Positions 1-6,904 of a stretch of 14,140 nucleotides of DNA are shown here, piece after piece. The stretch is from DASZMJ01 sp035551935. Lineage in GTDB: Bacteria; Planctomycetota; Planctomycetia; Isosphaerales; Isosphaeraceae. Made by a program: the position numbers and the translations under genes. The stretch's first letter is position 1; every line of letters begins with the position of its first letter. Location of the stretch: the NCBI GenBank assembly GCA_035551935.1, contig DASZMJ010000553.1, positions 1 to 14,140 of the forward strand. Direction: 5' to 3'. The notes beneath the pieces were generated by a model. The model worked only from the letters and a program-made list of their open reading frames with translations, searched no databases and was not told the origin of the DNA.

Positions 1-34
1 TTTCTTCATCTGCGACCATCGGCGTCATCTGCGG
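1..34. repeat. Degenerate short tandem repeat (CATCTGCG-like units)
   Basis: Three adjacent units of 9-10 bp are visible: TCATCTGCG (6-14), CCATCGGCG (16-24) and TCATCTGCG (25-33). On the minus strand they read as CGCAGATGA-type units. They lie just downstream of the cytochrome/WD40 gene stop, before a C-rich stretch (41-53). From memory, similar CGCAGATGA-type short tandem motifs occur between genes in many planctomycete and related genomes; I could not check that. The array is cut by the window edge, so its full length is unknown, and chance similarity is possible. Confidence 0.4.
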
Positions 35-53
35 TTCGATCCCCTTCCCCCCC

Positions 54-2318
54 TCAGCGCGGCGCGATCTTGCGGAGGACCTGCGCGTTGTCGCCGCGCC
101 AGAGGAAGAGGTTGCCGTCGGCGCCGCCGGCGGCGACGAGGCTGCCGTCGGCCGAGACGGCGACGCCGAAGACGAAGTCGTCGGGGCCGGAGAAGGTGCG
201 GAACATGCCGCCGTTGTCCGGGTTCCAGAAGTGGACGGTCTTGTCCCCCGAGGCGCCGGCGACCTCCGGCTTGTTCGCGACCCAGCGCACGGCCGTGACC
301 TGCTTGCCGGCGGCCTGGGCGGTGCGGATTTGCTCGCCCGCGGCGTAGTCCCAGACCTTCAGCACGTTGTCGGCGCCGCCGGTGACGAGCTGCTTGCCGT
401 CGGCGCGCCAGTCGACGGCGAGGACGTGGTGGGTGTGCCCCTCGAAGACCCGGAGCTCCTTGCCGTCGGCCACGCCGACGACCTTGAGGAACTTGTCGGC
501 GGCGCAGGTGGCGAGCCGGGTGCCGTCGGGGCTGAAGCGGACGCCGAAGACGGTGTCGGAGTGGAGGTCGTCGATCGACCGGATCAGGCTCCCGGTGGCG
601 ACGTCCCAGAGCTTGACCTCGCCCGACCGCGACGGCTCGCCGCCCCCGGTGGCCAGGATGCGGCCGTCGGGGCTGAAGTCGATCGCCAGGACGCGGAAGG
701 CGTGCGGGCCGAGCGGCGGGGCGAGCGTCCAGGCGCCGAAGGTGCCGCGGAAGGACCACGTCTTCAACGTCTTCGAGGCCGACGCGGTGATGAGGCCCTC
801 GTCGCCGAGGAAGGCGACGGCGTTGATGCCTTGGATCGGCTGGTTGACGTCCGGCGAGCGGTGGCCGAACGCGATGATCCCCGCGCCCGAGGCCGCGTCC
901 CAGACCTTCACTCCCCCCTCGGCCCCGGCCGTGGCGACGAGGTCGCCGGTCGGCGAGTACGCCACCCCTTGCACCGGGCCGCCGTGGCCGCCGAAGGTGG
1001 CAAGCACCTTGCCGCTTGGAAGGTCGACCCGCCGCGCGGCCTTGTCGGCGCAGCCGGCGAGGAGGCTCTTGCCGTCGGGCGATGCGGCGAGGGCGTGGAC
1101 CGGGGCGCCGAGGGATGCCACGACCTTCGCCGCTCGGCCGTCGGCGGCGTGCCAGAGGCGGACCGTCCCGTCCTGGCCACCGGTCAGGAGGGATTGGCCG
1201 TCGGCCGTCGCCGCGATCGACAGGACCGGGCCGTTGTGGCCGAGCAGAATCGCGGGCTCGCCCGCCTTGCCGAGCGACCAGAGCCGACCCGTGCCGTCGG
1301 CCGAGACCGTCGCCAGCGCCCGCCCCTCGCGCACAAAGACGACCCCGTTGACCGCGCCGCCGTGTCCCTTCAAGAGATGGAGTTCTTTGCCATCCGCGGT
1401 GTTGAACACATGAATCGTCCCATCGCCGCACGCGGCGGCGACGGACTGCCCATTCGGGCTGAGAGCGACGGCGAGCACCTGGGCGTTGGGGACGTCGATC
1501 TTGCGGGTTTCCTTGCCGTCGGCGGGGTTCCAGAGGCGGACGGTCTTGTCCAGGCCGGCCGAGGCGATCGTCTTGCCGTCGGCGGAGACGACGACCCCTT
1601 TGACCTGGTCGTTGTGGCCGGCAAACGTACGGACCTCGCCGCCGGTCGGGGCGTTCCAGAGGGTCACGAAGCGATAGCTGCCCGCGGCCAGGCGGGAGCC
1701 GTCGGGGCTGAAGCGGAGCGATTGGATAATATCTTGATGGCCGGTGAGCTCGGCGATCTCGAGGCCGGAGTCGGCGTCGTAGACCGTCACGATATTGCCC
1801 CGGCCGGCGGCGACGCGGCGGCCTTCGCCGGTCAGGTCGACGGCGACGATCGGCCGCACGCCCGCGGGCAAGGGCCCCAGCTCGATCGGCTTGGCCTCGG
1901 CGGCGGCCTCGGCCGAGTCGTCCTTGGCGCCGGCGTCGATCCAGAGCTTGACGAGCCCCAGCTCGGCGGGCGTCAAGGGCGTCACGTCCTTCTTGTCCAC
2001 CGGCGGCATGTACGGCTTGACCCGGTGCGACGCCATCTTGAACATCAGGCTCTCGTCCGCCTTGCCCGGCACGATCGCCGGCCCGTGCTTCCCCCCCTTG
2101 AGCATCCCCGCCACGTCGTCGAGCTTCAGCTTGTTCTCCGCGAGTGCCCCCGAGTGGCACCCCGCGCACTTCGCGTCGAGGACGTCGGCCACCTCCTTGG
2201 CATAGCTGACCGGCTTCTCCCTCTTCGGCACCTCGACCGCGATCGCATCGTCGGCCGCCCGGGCCGAACTCGCGGCGAGGCCGCACAAGATGGCGAGAAG
2301 GATTCGGGGGTATCGCAT
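54..2318 (-). CDS. Exported cytochrome c (PSCyt1)/WD40 double-propeller protein
   Basis: The 754-residue product begins with a Sec signal peptide (residues 1-21, ending SSARA). A planctomycete cytochrome c domain (PSCyt1 type) follows at about 35-135: haem motif C51-A-G-C54-H55 and a likely distal ligand M104 in YMPPVDKK. After an Ala/Glu linker, residues about 155-750 hold, by my count, 14 WD40 repeats with recurring GH...V..V.FSPDG...A..G.D..V.LW units, which fits two seven-bladed propellers. The ATG start has GAGG (2328-2331) 9 bp upstream. It is the last gene of the five-gene cluster, 58 bp after the small membrane protein. Known for the family: such fusions are common in planctomycetes. 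Inferred: a periplasmic electron-transfer or sensing module on a protein-binding scaffold. The substrate and partner are unknown. Several blades (for example around 405-430 and 595-620) lack the usual WD dipeptide, which is common in WD40 proteins. Confidence 0.93.
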   Translation of the reverse strand: MRYPRILLAILCGLAASSARAADDAIAVEVPKREKPVSYAKEVADVLDAKCAGCHSGALAENKLKLDDVAGMLKGGKHGPAIVPGKADESLMFKMASHRVKPYMPPVDKKDVTPLTPAELGLVKLWIDAGAKDDSAEAAAEAKPIELGPLPAGVRPIVAVDLTGEGRRVAAGRGNIVTVYDADSGLEIAELTGHQDIIQSLRFSPDGSRLAAGSYRFVTLWNAPTGGEVRTFAGHNDQVKGVVVSADGKTIASAGLDKTVRLWNPADGKETRKIDVPNAQVLAVALSPNGQSVAAACGDGTIHVFNTADGKELHLLKGHGGAVNGVVFVREGRALATVSADGTGRLWSLGKAGEPAILLGHNGPVLSIAATADGQSLLTGGQDGTVRLWHAADGRAAKVVASLGAPVHALAASPDGKSLLAGCADKAARRVDLPSGKVLATFGGHGGPVQGVAYSPTGDLVATAGAEGGVKVWDAASGAGIIAFGHRSPDVNQPIQGINAVAFLGDEGLITASASKTLKTWSFRGTFGAWTLAPPLGPHAFRVLAIDFSPDGRILATGGGEPSRSGEVKLWDVATGSLIRSIDDLHSDTVFGVRFSPDGTRLATCAADKFLKVVGVADGKELRVFEGHTHHVLAVDWRADGKQLVTGGADNVLKVWDYAAGEQIRTAQAAGKQVTAVRWVANKPEVAGASGDKTVHFWNPDNGGMFRTFSGPDDFVFGVAVSADGSLVAAGGADGNLFLWRGDNAQVLRKIAPR

Positions 2319-2376
2319 CGGGGTTCGCCTCGGTTATCGCGGGAACGGGCCAGGGACGCCGCGGACGGATCTCCCA

Positions 2377-2892
2377 TCAACGGCCGACGAGCTTCGACCT
2401 ACGCCTCACGCTTGCGAGATGACGACGCCAGCGGGCCTCCGTGTCCCTCTCGATCTCGTCCTCCTCCTGCCGGACGGAACGCACCGGCCCCGGCGGGTCG
2501 GGATCGACCGAGAGCCAGGGCTGCGCGGCGAGGGCGTCGTACTTGGCCTTGAGCATTTTGTGATAAGCCAGCACTCGATTCAGCCACGCGAGCTCGTGCT
2601 CCAGGACGAGCTCCGTATGCACGTCGTCCCGTTCGTAGGGAAAGCGGCACGTGAACCCGATGCTTTGCCAGTTATCCTTTGCGTCTCCACTCCAGGTCCG
2701 TTCCACACGGAGCAGACCCTCGACCCTGTCGGCCTGATTCTGGAGGAGCATGATCCGCGCCAGATGGGCCTTCGCCCGCCTCTGGAAGACAACCCTTTGG
2801 CGGCACCAACTCCACACGCCCATCCCGGCAGCCAGCAGGGCCACCGAGAGGAGCAGCGTCCCGAGCCCGAATTGGCGGCGGGTCCGTTTCAC
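2377..2892 (-). CDS. Membrane-anchored hypothetical protein, planctomycete type
   Basis: This 171-residue protein has a basic N-terminus (KRTRRQ) and one hydrophobic segment at about residues 9-29 opening FGLGTLLLSVALLAAG. This resembles the F-S-L-R-TLL anchor seen at the start of many planctomycete proteins (from general knowledge). The rest is charged and probably helical: RRAKAHLARIMLLQNQADRV (39-58), a central part with WSGD and FPYERDD, and YHKMLKAKYDALAAQPWL (110-127) followed by VDPDPPGP. The C-terminus is Arg-rich. No catalytic motif was recognised. The start is GTG at 2892, 27 bp after the PPC-domain gene; no strong Shine-Dalgarno sequence is visible, so translation may be coupled to the upstream gene. 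Topology is uncertain, but the body probably faces the periplasm. The tight position inside the cluster suggests it serves the same system, perhaps as an anchor or assembly factor (inference). Confidence 0.8.
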   Translation of the reverse strand: MKRTRRQFGLGTLLLSVALLAAGMGVWSWCRQRVVFQRRAKAHLARIMLLQNQADRVEGLLRVERTWSGDAKDNWQSIGFTCRFPYERDDVHTELVLEHELAWLNRVLAYHKMLKAKYDALAAQPWLSVDPDPPGPVRSVRQEEDEIERDTEARWRRHLASVRRRSKLVGR

Positions 2893-2919
2893 ACGTAAAA
2901 ATCCATCATTCTTCGACAG

Positions 2920-5379
2920 TCACGGGTTGATCGTTACCGCCATCGGCTCATCCATCTCGACGGGCACCTTCGCGACCTGCGCCACCGCGCGAACCGCGAC
3001 GCCGGCGACGGCACCGGTCGGCGAATCTGCGGCGGCGCGGAGGGTGATCTTCGCCGAATTCGCGTTCGCGGGCACGGCCACGGGCTCGGCGGTGAGCTTG
3101 GACGAGGCCGGGGCGGCGAGGGTGAGGGTCAGGGGGCCGTTGTAGCCGTTCTGGCGGGCGACGTTCACCGCGATCTCGATCGACCCGCCGCGCGGCAGCG
3201 AGGCCGACGGGCTGCCGAGCGTGAGCTTGGCCGGCGCCGGCAAGACGGTGACGACGACCGGGTTGGAGGGGTCGGTCACGTTGACGTTGGGGCGGTCCTT
3301 GGCGTTCGGGTCCTTGTTGAAGGGGACGGGCCCGGTGGCGCGGAGGAGGAAGGTGTAGGTGCCGGGGGGGACGTTGCCGGGGAGATACATCGGCAAGGCG
3401 GCCGAGGTCGCCTCCTTGGCGATCGTGATCGGCGGCGGGGCGGGGAGGTTCGGCGGGAGGTCGGTGGCGACGACCTGCACGGCCTCGACGGTCCCGGCGC
3501 GTCGGGTGAGGGTGAGTTCGAGCGGCAACAGGTGCCCCTGGCCGACGGTCCAGCGGCTCGGCTTGACGTCGAGGCCGAAGCCGACCGGCTCGCGGACGGC
3601 GACGGCCAGGCCGCGCACGAACCGGACCGCCGGCGCCATCGGGCCGTTGGGGCCGTTCGCCGGCGGCCAGAGCGACGACGCGGCGGCGACGTCGTGGGCG
3701 ATCGTCGGCGCGTTCGCGCCGGTCGAGCCCTCGGCGACGAGGTCCACCACGCCCGCCGTCGGCACGGCCCAGTCGTGGGCGCCGACGACCAACGGGGCGA
3801 TGACCTGGCCGGGGCCGATCGAGACGGCGTCGCAAGTCACACCGGCCGGGAGAGACCGCGCGCGGACGCGGATCGTGCCGTTGAAGTTGTCGCGGCGGCG
3901 GGCGACGAGGTACGCCAGGGCGTGCCCGCCGGCGCGGACGGTCAGGGAATCGATCTGCTGCGGGTTGGCGGTCACGACGACCACGTCGAAGTCGGGCCGC
4001 TCGGGGCGGATCGCCAGGCGATAGGCGAAGCGGGCGTCGCCGCGCTGCGAGAGGGCGACGTCGTGGACGATGACCTGATACAAACCGTCCTCGGGCGCCT
4101 GCCAGCGCAACGCCGCGTCGCCCGAGGCGGTCGGGAAGCGGAAGTCGGGGATGGTGTCGGGGAGGTCCTCGGCCGTGGCGAGGTCCTGCGCCGGCCCTTT
4201 CTCGGGGACCTTCTGGAGCACGATCGTCGGGTCGGCCATCGAGCCGAGCCGCTCGGCGACCGCCTCGATCCACCAGACCTCGCCCTTGCGGGCCTTGAAG
4301 CGGTAGTGGTCCAGGTCGCCGGGCTTGAGGAAGCTGCCGGCGACCTCGCAAGGGGGCGTCAACATCTGCGCCTTCGCCGCTTCGTCGTTCGGCTCGGCTT
4401 CGAGGACGATCGGGCCGATCGCCTCGGCGACGAAGAGGGCGTTGGAGGTCCCTTTGTCGCTCGTGAATCGATATGCGAACCCGCGCCTCGGGCCGCCGGT
4501 CGAATCGACCCGAACCGAAGGGGGCGCCTCGGTCGGCGCGGGCGGGTGGATCGTGACCGTCTTCCGTTCCAGCGGGCGGCCGTCGACGAAGAGGCCGGCG
4601 GGCTCGCCGCCGAGGTTGCGGCCGAGGAGGGTGAAGGAGGCGGGGGCGCCCGGCTTGTACAAGGGCGGCACGATCGCGTCGAGGTGGGGGCCGTCGTGGA
4701 GGGTCAGGCGATAGACGTGGTCGGGCGAGCCGGAATACGTCAGGTCGCGGACCTGGACGGTGTAACGGCCGTCGGCCGGGAGGGTCAGGTCGAGGATCGG
4801 GTCGAGGCCGATCGAGTCGTGCGCCTCGCCGACGACCCGCCCATCCGGCCCGACGACCCGGAGGGCGCCGTCGAGGCGGCCGTCGAGCCGCTCGCCTTCG
4901 AGGTCGAGCAGCACGCGACGGCCCTTGGTCCCGTCGAAGACGAACTCATCGACATCGACCCCCTGGCCGATGCGACCGTTCATGACGGAGTTGAGCGGCA
5001 GCGCGTTCTTCTCGGCCGGCGCGCCCTCGTTCTCGACGCGCTCGGGGCGGTCGCCGACGTCGAAGACGCGCGGGTTGCTGAGGCCGAGCGGGCCGAGGAC
5101 GCGGACGTCGTGGTGGCCGATCGGCGTGCCGGGGGCGATGCTGACCCTGAAGGTCAGGTCCTTGACCCTCGTCGCCGTGATCCCGGGGTGGTCGAACCAG
5201 AGGCCATCCACGCGTTCGAGGTCCGTCCCCCCGACCTGCACCTCGAGGCCTTCGCCCGCCCTGCCCCCGGCGGGGAAGACGTTCTGGAGTCGGTGCTGCG
5301 GCAACTGCGCCCGGGCCTGGCCCGGGGCCGCGACGATGACGAGGATGGCGGCGACGGCGAGGCGGGGGGGAGGGCGCAT
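2920..5379 (-). CDS. Secreted PPC/IPT-domain protein
   Basis: The 819-residue product has a Sec signal peptide (1-24, ending GQARA). An IPT/TIG-like domain follows at about 30-108 (VFPAGGRAGEGLEVQVGGTD). A first PPC-like beta domain lies at about 127-228 (NGRIGQGVDVDEFVFDGTKG, then LPADGRYTVQVRD). A second IPT-like segment lies at about 235-320 (IVPPLYKPGAPASFTLLGRN). A clear PPC domain lies at about 327-455 (EAEPNDE, then GDLDHYRFKARKGEVWWIEA). Ig-like beta sheets continue to the C-terminus. PPC (pre-peptidase C-terminal) domains are non-catalytic secreted modules; no protease or other catalytic motif is visible, so this is probably a binding or structural protein. The ATG at 5379 comes right before the signal peptide and has only a weak Shine-Dalgarno. 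The gene lies 136 bp after the DUF1501 gene and 27 bp before the membrane-anchored gene. A PPC protein in this position is usual for planctomycete DUF1549/DUF1501 clusters. Confidence 0.9.
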   Translation of the reverse strand: MRPPPRLAVAAILVIVAAPGQARAQLPQHRLQNVFPAGGRAGEGLEVQVGGTDLERVDGLWFDHPGITATRVKDLTFRVSIAPGTPIGHHDVRVLGPLGLSNPRVFDVGDRPERVENEGAPAEKNALPLNSVMNGRIGQGVDVDEFVFDGTKGRRVLLDLEGERLDGRLDGALRVVGPDGRVVGEAHDSIGLDPILDLTLPADGRYTVQVRDLTYSGSPDHVYRLTLHDGPHLDAIVPPLYKPGAPASFTLLGRNLGGEPAGLFVDGRPLERKTVTIHPPAPTEAPPSVRVDSTGGPRRGFAYRFTSDKGTSNALFVAEAIGPIVLEAEPNDEAAKAQMLTPPCEVAGSFLKPGDLDHYRFKARKGEVWWIEAVAERLGSMADPTIVLQKVPEKGPAQDLATAEDLPDTIPDFRFPTASGDAALRWQAPEDGLYQVIVHDVALSQRGDARFAYRLAIRPERPDFDVVVVTANPQQIDSLTVRAGGHALAYLVARRRDNFNGTIRVRARSLPAGVTCDAVSIGPGQVIAPLVVGAHDWAVPTAGVVDLVAEGSTGANAPTIAHDVAAASSLWPPANGPNGPMAPAVRFVRGLAVAVREPVGFGLDVKPSRWTVGQGHLLPLELTLTRRAGTVEAVQVVATDLPPNLPAPPPITIAKEATSAALPMYLPGNVPPGTYTFLLRATGPVPFNKDPNAKDRPNVNVTDPSNPVVVTVLPAPAKLTLGSPSASLPRGGSIEIAVNVARQNGYNGPLTLTLAAPASSKLTAEPVAVPANANSAKITLRAAADSPTGAVAGVAVRAVAQVAKVPVEMDEPMAVTINP

Positions 5380-5457
5380 GGCGGGGTTCTCGACGGGGCC
5401 GCGATCGCGCCCGGGGGATGGGCGGTCGGGGCCGGGGGCGGGCCGGTCGGCGGGAAC

Positions 5458-5470
5458 GCGGGACGCCCGC
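5458..5470 (-). other. Small GC hairpin between the DUF1501 and PPC genes
   Basis: GCGGG-ACG-CCCGC forms a 5-bp stem with a 3-nt loop inside the 136-bp gap (5380-5515), the widest gap within the cluster. The gap is extremely G/C-rich, no run of T follows, and no convincing -35/-10 pair was found in it. It could tune readthrough or RNA processing, but a stem this short is expected by chance at this GC content. Confidence 0.2.
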
Positions 5471-5515
5471 CCCGTTGGCGAACGCCCCGCGTCGATGATA
5501 GCAGGCGCGGCCGGC

Positions 5516-6838
5516 TCAGGCTAGCAGCTCGGAGATCGTGTTGCCGACGTTGAGCACGGGCATCGGCCGGCCGGCCTCGTTGAGGAAGGAGTCGCTGGGG
5601 TTGACGCCGAGGACGTGGTAGACGGTCTGGAGCACGTCCTCGGGCCGCAACGGGCGCTCGCTGGGCGACTCGCCCTTGCGGTTGGTGGCGCCGATGACCT
5701 GGCCCATCCGCAGGCCGCCGCCGGCGAGCAGGGCGAACATGGCGTTGGGCCAGTGCTCGCGGCCGCCGCCGTTGCCGTTGATCCGCGGCGACCGGCCGAA
5801 CTCGCCCCAGACCAGCACGAGCACGCGCTCGCTCAGGCCGCGCGAGTACAGGTCCTCGACCAGGGTCGCCACCGCGGCGTCGAGCGGCGGGAGCTGCTGC
5901 TTGCAGAGCTGGAAGAGCTGGCCGTGGTGGTCCCAGTTCGAGTCGGAGTTGATCGTCACGAACGTGACGCCCGCCTCGATCAGCCGGCGGGCCAGGAGGC
6001 ACCCCTGGCCGAGCGGGTTGCGGCCGTAGCGGTCGCGGAGGCGGGGGTCCTCCTTCGCGAGGTCGAACGCCTTGCGGGCCGCCGGTCCGGTGATCATCTC
6101 GTAGGCCTTGGCGGTGAACTGGTCGAGGCCGTCCATCGCGCCGGAGAGGTCGCGCCGGTGGTTCAGGCGGTCGAGCTGCGAGAGCAGGTGGCGGCGGTCC
6201 TCGAGGCGGTCGATGCTCAGGCCGCCGGGGGGCTTCAGGTTCCGGACGTTGAAGTTGCCGTTGTTGTCGCCGCCGACGGAGAACGGGTTGAAGCCGGGGC
6301 CGAGGTACGAGGCGTTGCCGAACTGGGCGGCGTTGGGGATCGCGACATACGGCGGCACGCCCGGTCCGCTCGGCCCGCGGAGCTTGGCGGCGATCGAGCC
6401 GGCGCTGGGGCGGTCGTTGGTGAAGGAGAACTGCTGGTTCGACGGGAAGCCGGTCATCACCCAGTGCGAGCCGACGTTGTGGTCGGGCGAGTCGTGGTGG
6501 AGGCTCCGGATCAGGGCCATCTTGTCCATCACCCGCGCCTGCCGCGGCAGGTGCTCGCAGATCTCGACGCCGGGGAGGCTCGTCCGGATCGGGTTGAACT
6601 CGCCCCGGAACTCCTTGGGGGCGTCGGGCTTCATGTCGTAGGTGTCGATGTGCGTCGGCCCGCCCTGGAGGAAGACCTGGATGACGGCCGTGTCGCGCGC
6701 CGAGGGGCCGGCCAGGGCGCGGTTGCGGAGCAGGCCGGGGAGGGTCAACCCCCCGAGCCCCAGGGCGCCGACGCGCAGGAAGCCCCGCCGGCTCAGGCCG
6801 TCGCACAACCCGTAGCGGCCACCGAGGATGTCGAGCAT
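5516..6838 (-). CDS. DUF1501 family protein, Tat-exported, alkaline-phosphatase-like fold
   Basis: This 440-residue protein has a twin-arginine signal S16-R17-R18-G19-F20-L21 followed by a Gly/Leu-rich hydrophobic stretch (22-37), the usual N-terminus of DUF1501 proteins. Family hallmarks are present: FLQGGPTHIDTYDMKP (56-71), HH at 114-115 in RSLHHDSPDHNVGSHWV, a WDHHG motif at 302-306, WGEFGRSPRIN at 344-354 and GREHWP at 359-364. DUF1501 is related to the sulfatase/alkaline phosphatase superfamily, whose conserved Asp/His residues bind metal; the true reaction of DUF1501 members is not established. The Tat signal implies folding, and possibly cofactor loading, before export. The ATG at 6838 has AGGGG (6847-6851) 8 bp upstream. 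It follows the DUF1549/DUF1553 gene by 66 bp, the standard pairing in planctomycetes. The length is normal for the family, with no sign of truncation. Confidence 0.95.
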   Translation of the reverse strand: MLDILGGRYGLCDGLSRRGFLRVGALGLGGLTLPGLLRNRALAGPSARDTAVIQVFLQGGPTHIDTYDMKPDAPKEFRGEFNPIRTSLPGVEICEHLPRQARVMDKMALIRSLHHDSPDHNVGSHWVMTGFPSNQQFSFTNDRPSAGSIAAKLRGPSGPGVPPYVAIPNAAQFGNASYLGPGFNPFSVGGDNNGNFNVRNLKPPGGLSIDRLEDRRHLLSQLDRLNHRRDLSGAMDGLDQFTAKAYEMITGPAARKAFDLAKEDPRLRDRYGRNPLGQGCLLARRLIEAGVTFVTINSDSNWDHHGQLFQLCKQQLPPLDAAVATLVEDLYSRGLSERVLVLVWGEFGRSPRINGNGGGREHWPNAMFALLAGGGLRMGQVIGATNRKGESPSERPLRPEDVLQTVYHVLGVNPSDSFLNEAGRPMPVLNVGNTISELLA

Positions 6839-6858
6839 CGGTCCGTCCCCTTTGTCTT

Positions 6859-6873
6859 CCCGGCGTCGCCGGG
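6859..6873 (-). other. Intergenic hairpin ahead of the DUF1501 gene
   Basis: CCCGGC-GTC-GCCGGG is a perfect 6-bp stem with a 3-nt loop in the 66-bp gap between the DUF1549/DUF1553 stop and the DUF1501 start. On the transcript it ends 7 nt before the AGGGG ribosome-binding site. No T run follows, so it does not look like an intrinsic terminator. It could influence RNA processing or relative expression of the two genes, or be chance in GC-rich DNA. Confidence 0.3.
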
Positions 6874-6904
6874 CCGGTTGGCGGTCGGGATCAGTCCCAT
6901 CCGA

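Noticed and set aside
231..2552. A 773-codon plus-strand frame opposite the cytochrome/WD40 gene
   Set aside because: Its repeat-like AVGAE/DLA pattern mirrors the WD40 coding repeats on the other strand; there is no domain and it overlaps two real genes.
5380..5515. An internal promoter before the PPC-domain gene
   Set aside because: The 136-bp gap is almost purely G/C with no credible -35/-10 pair.
3532..5553. A 673-codon plus-strand frame opposite the PPC-domain gene
   Set aside because: Shadow composition with no recognisable motif; the minus-strand gene has a signal peptide and PPC domains.
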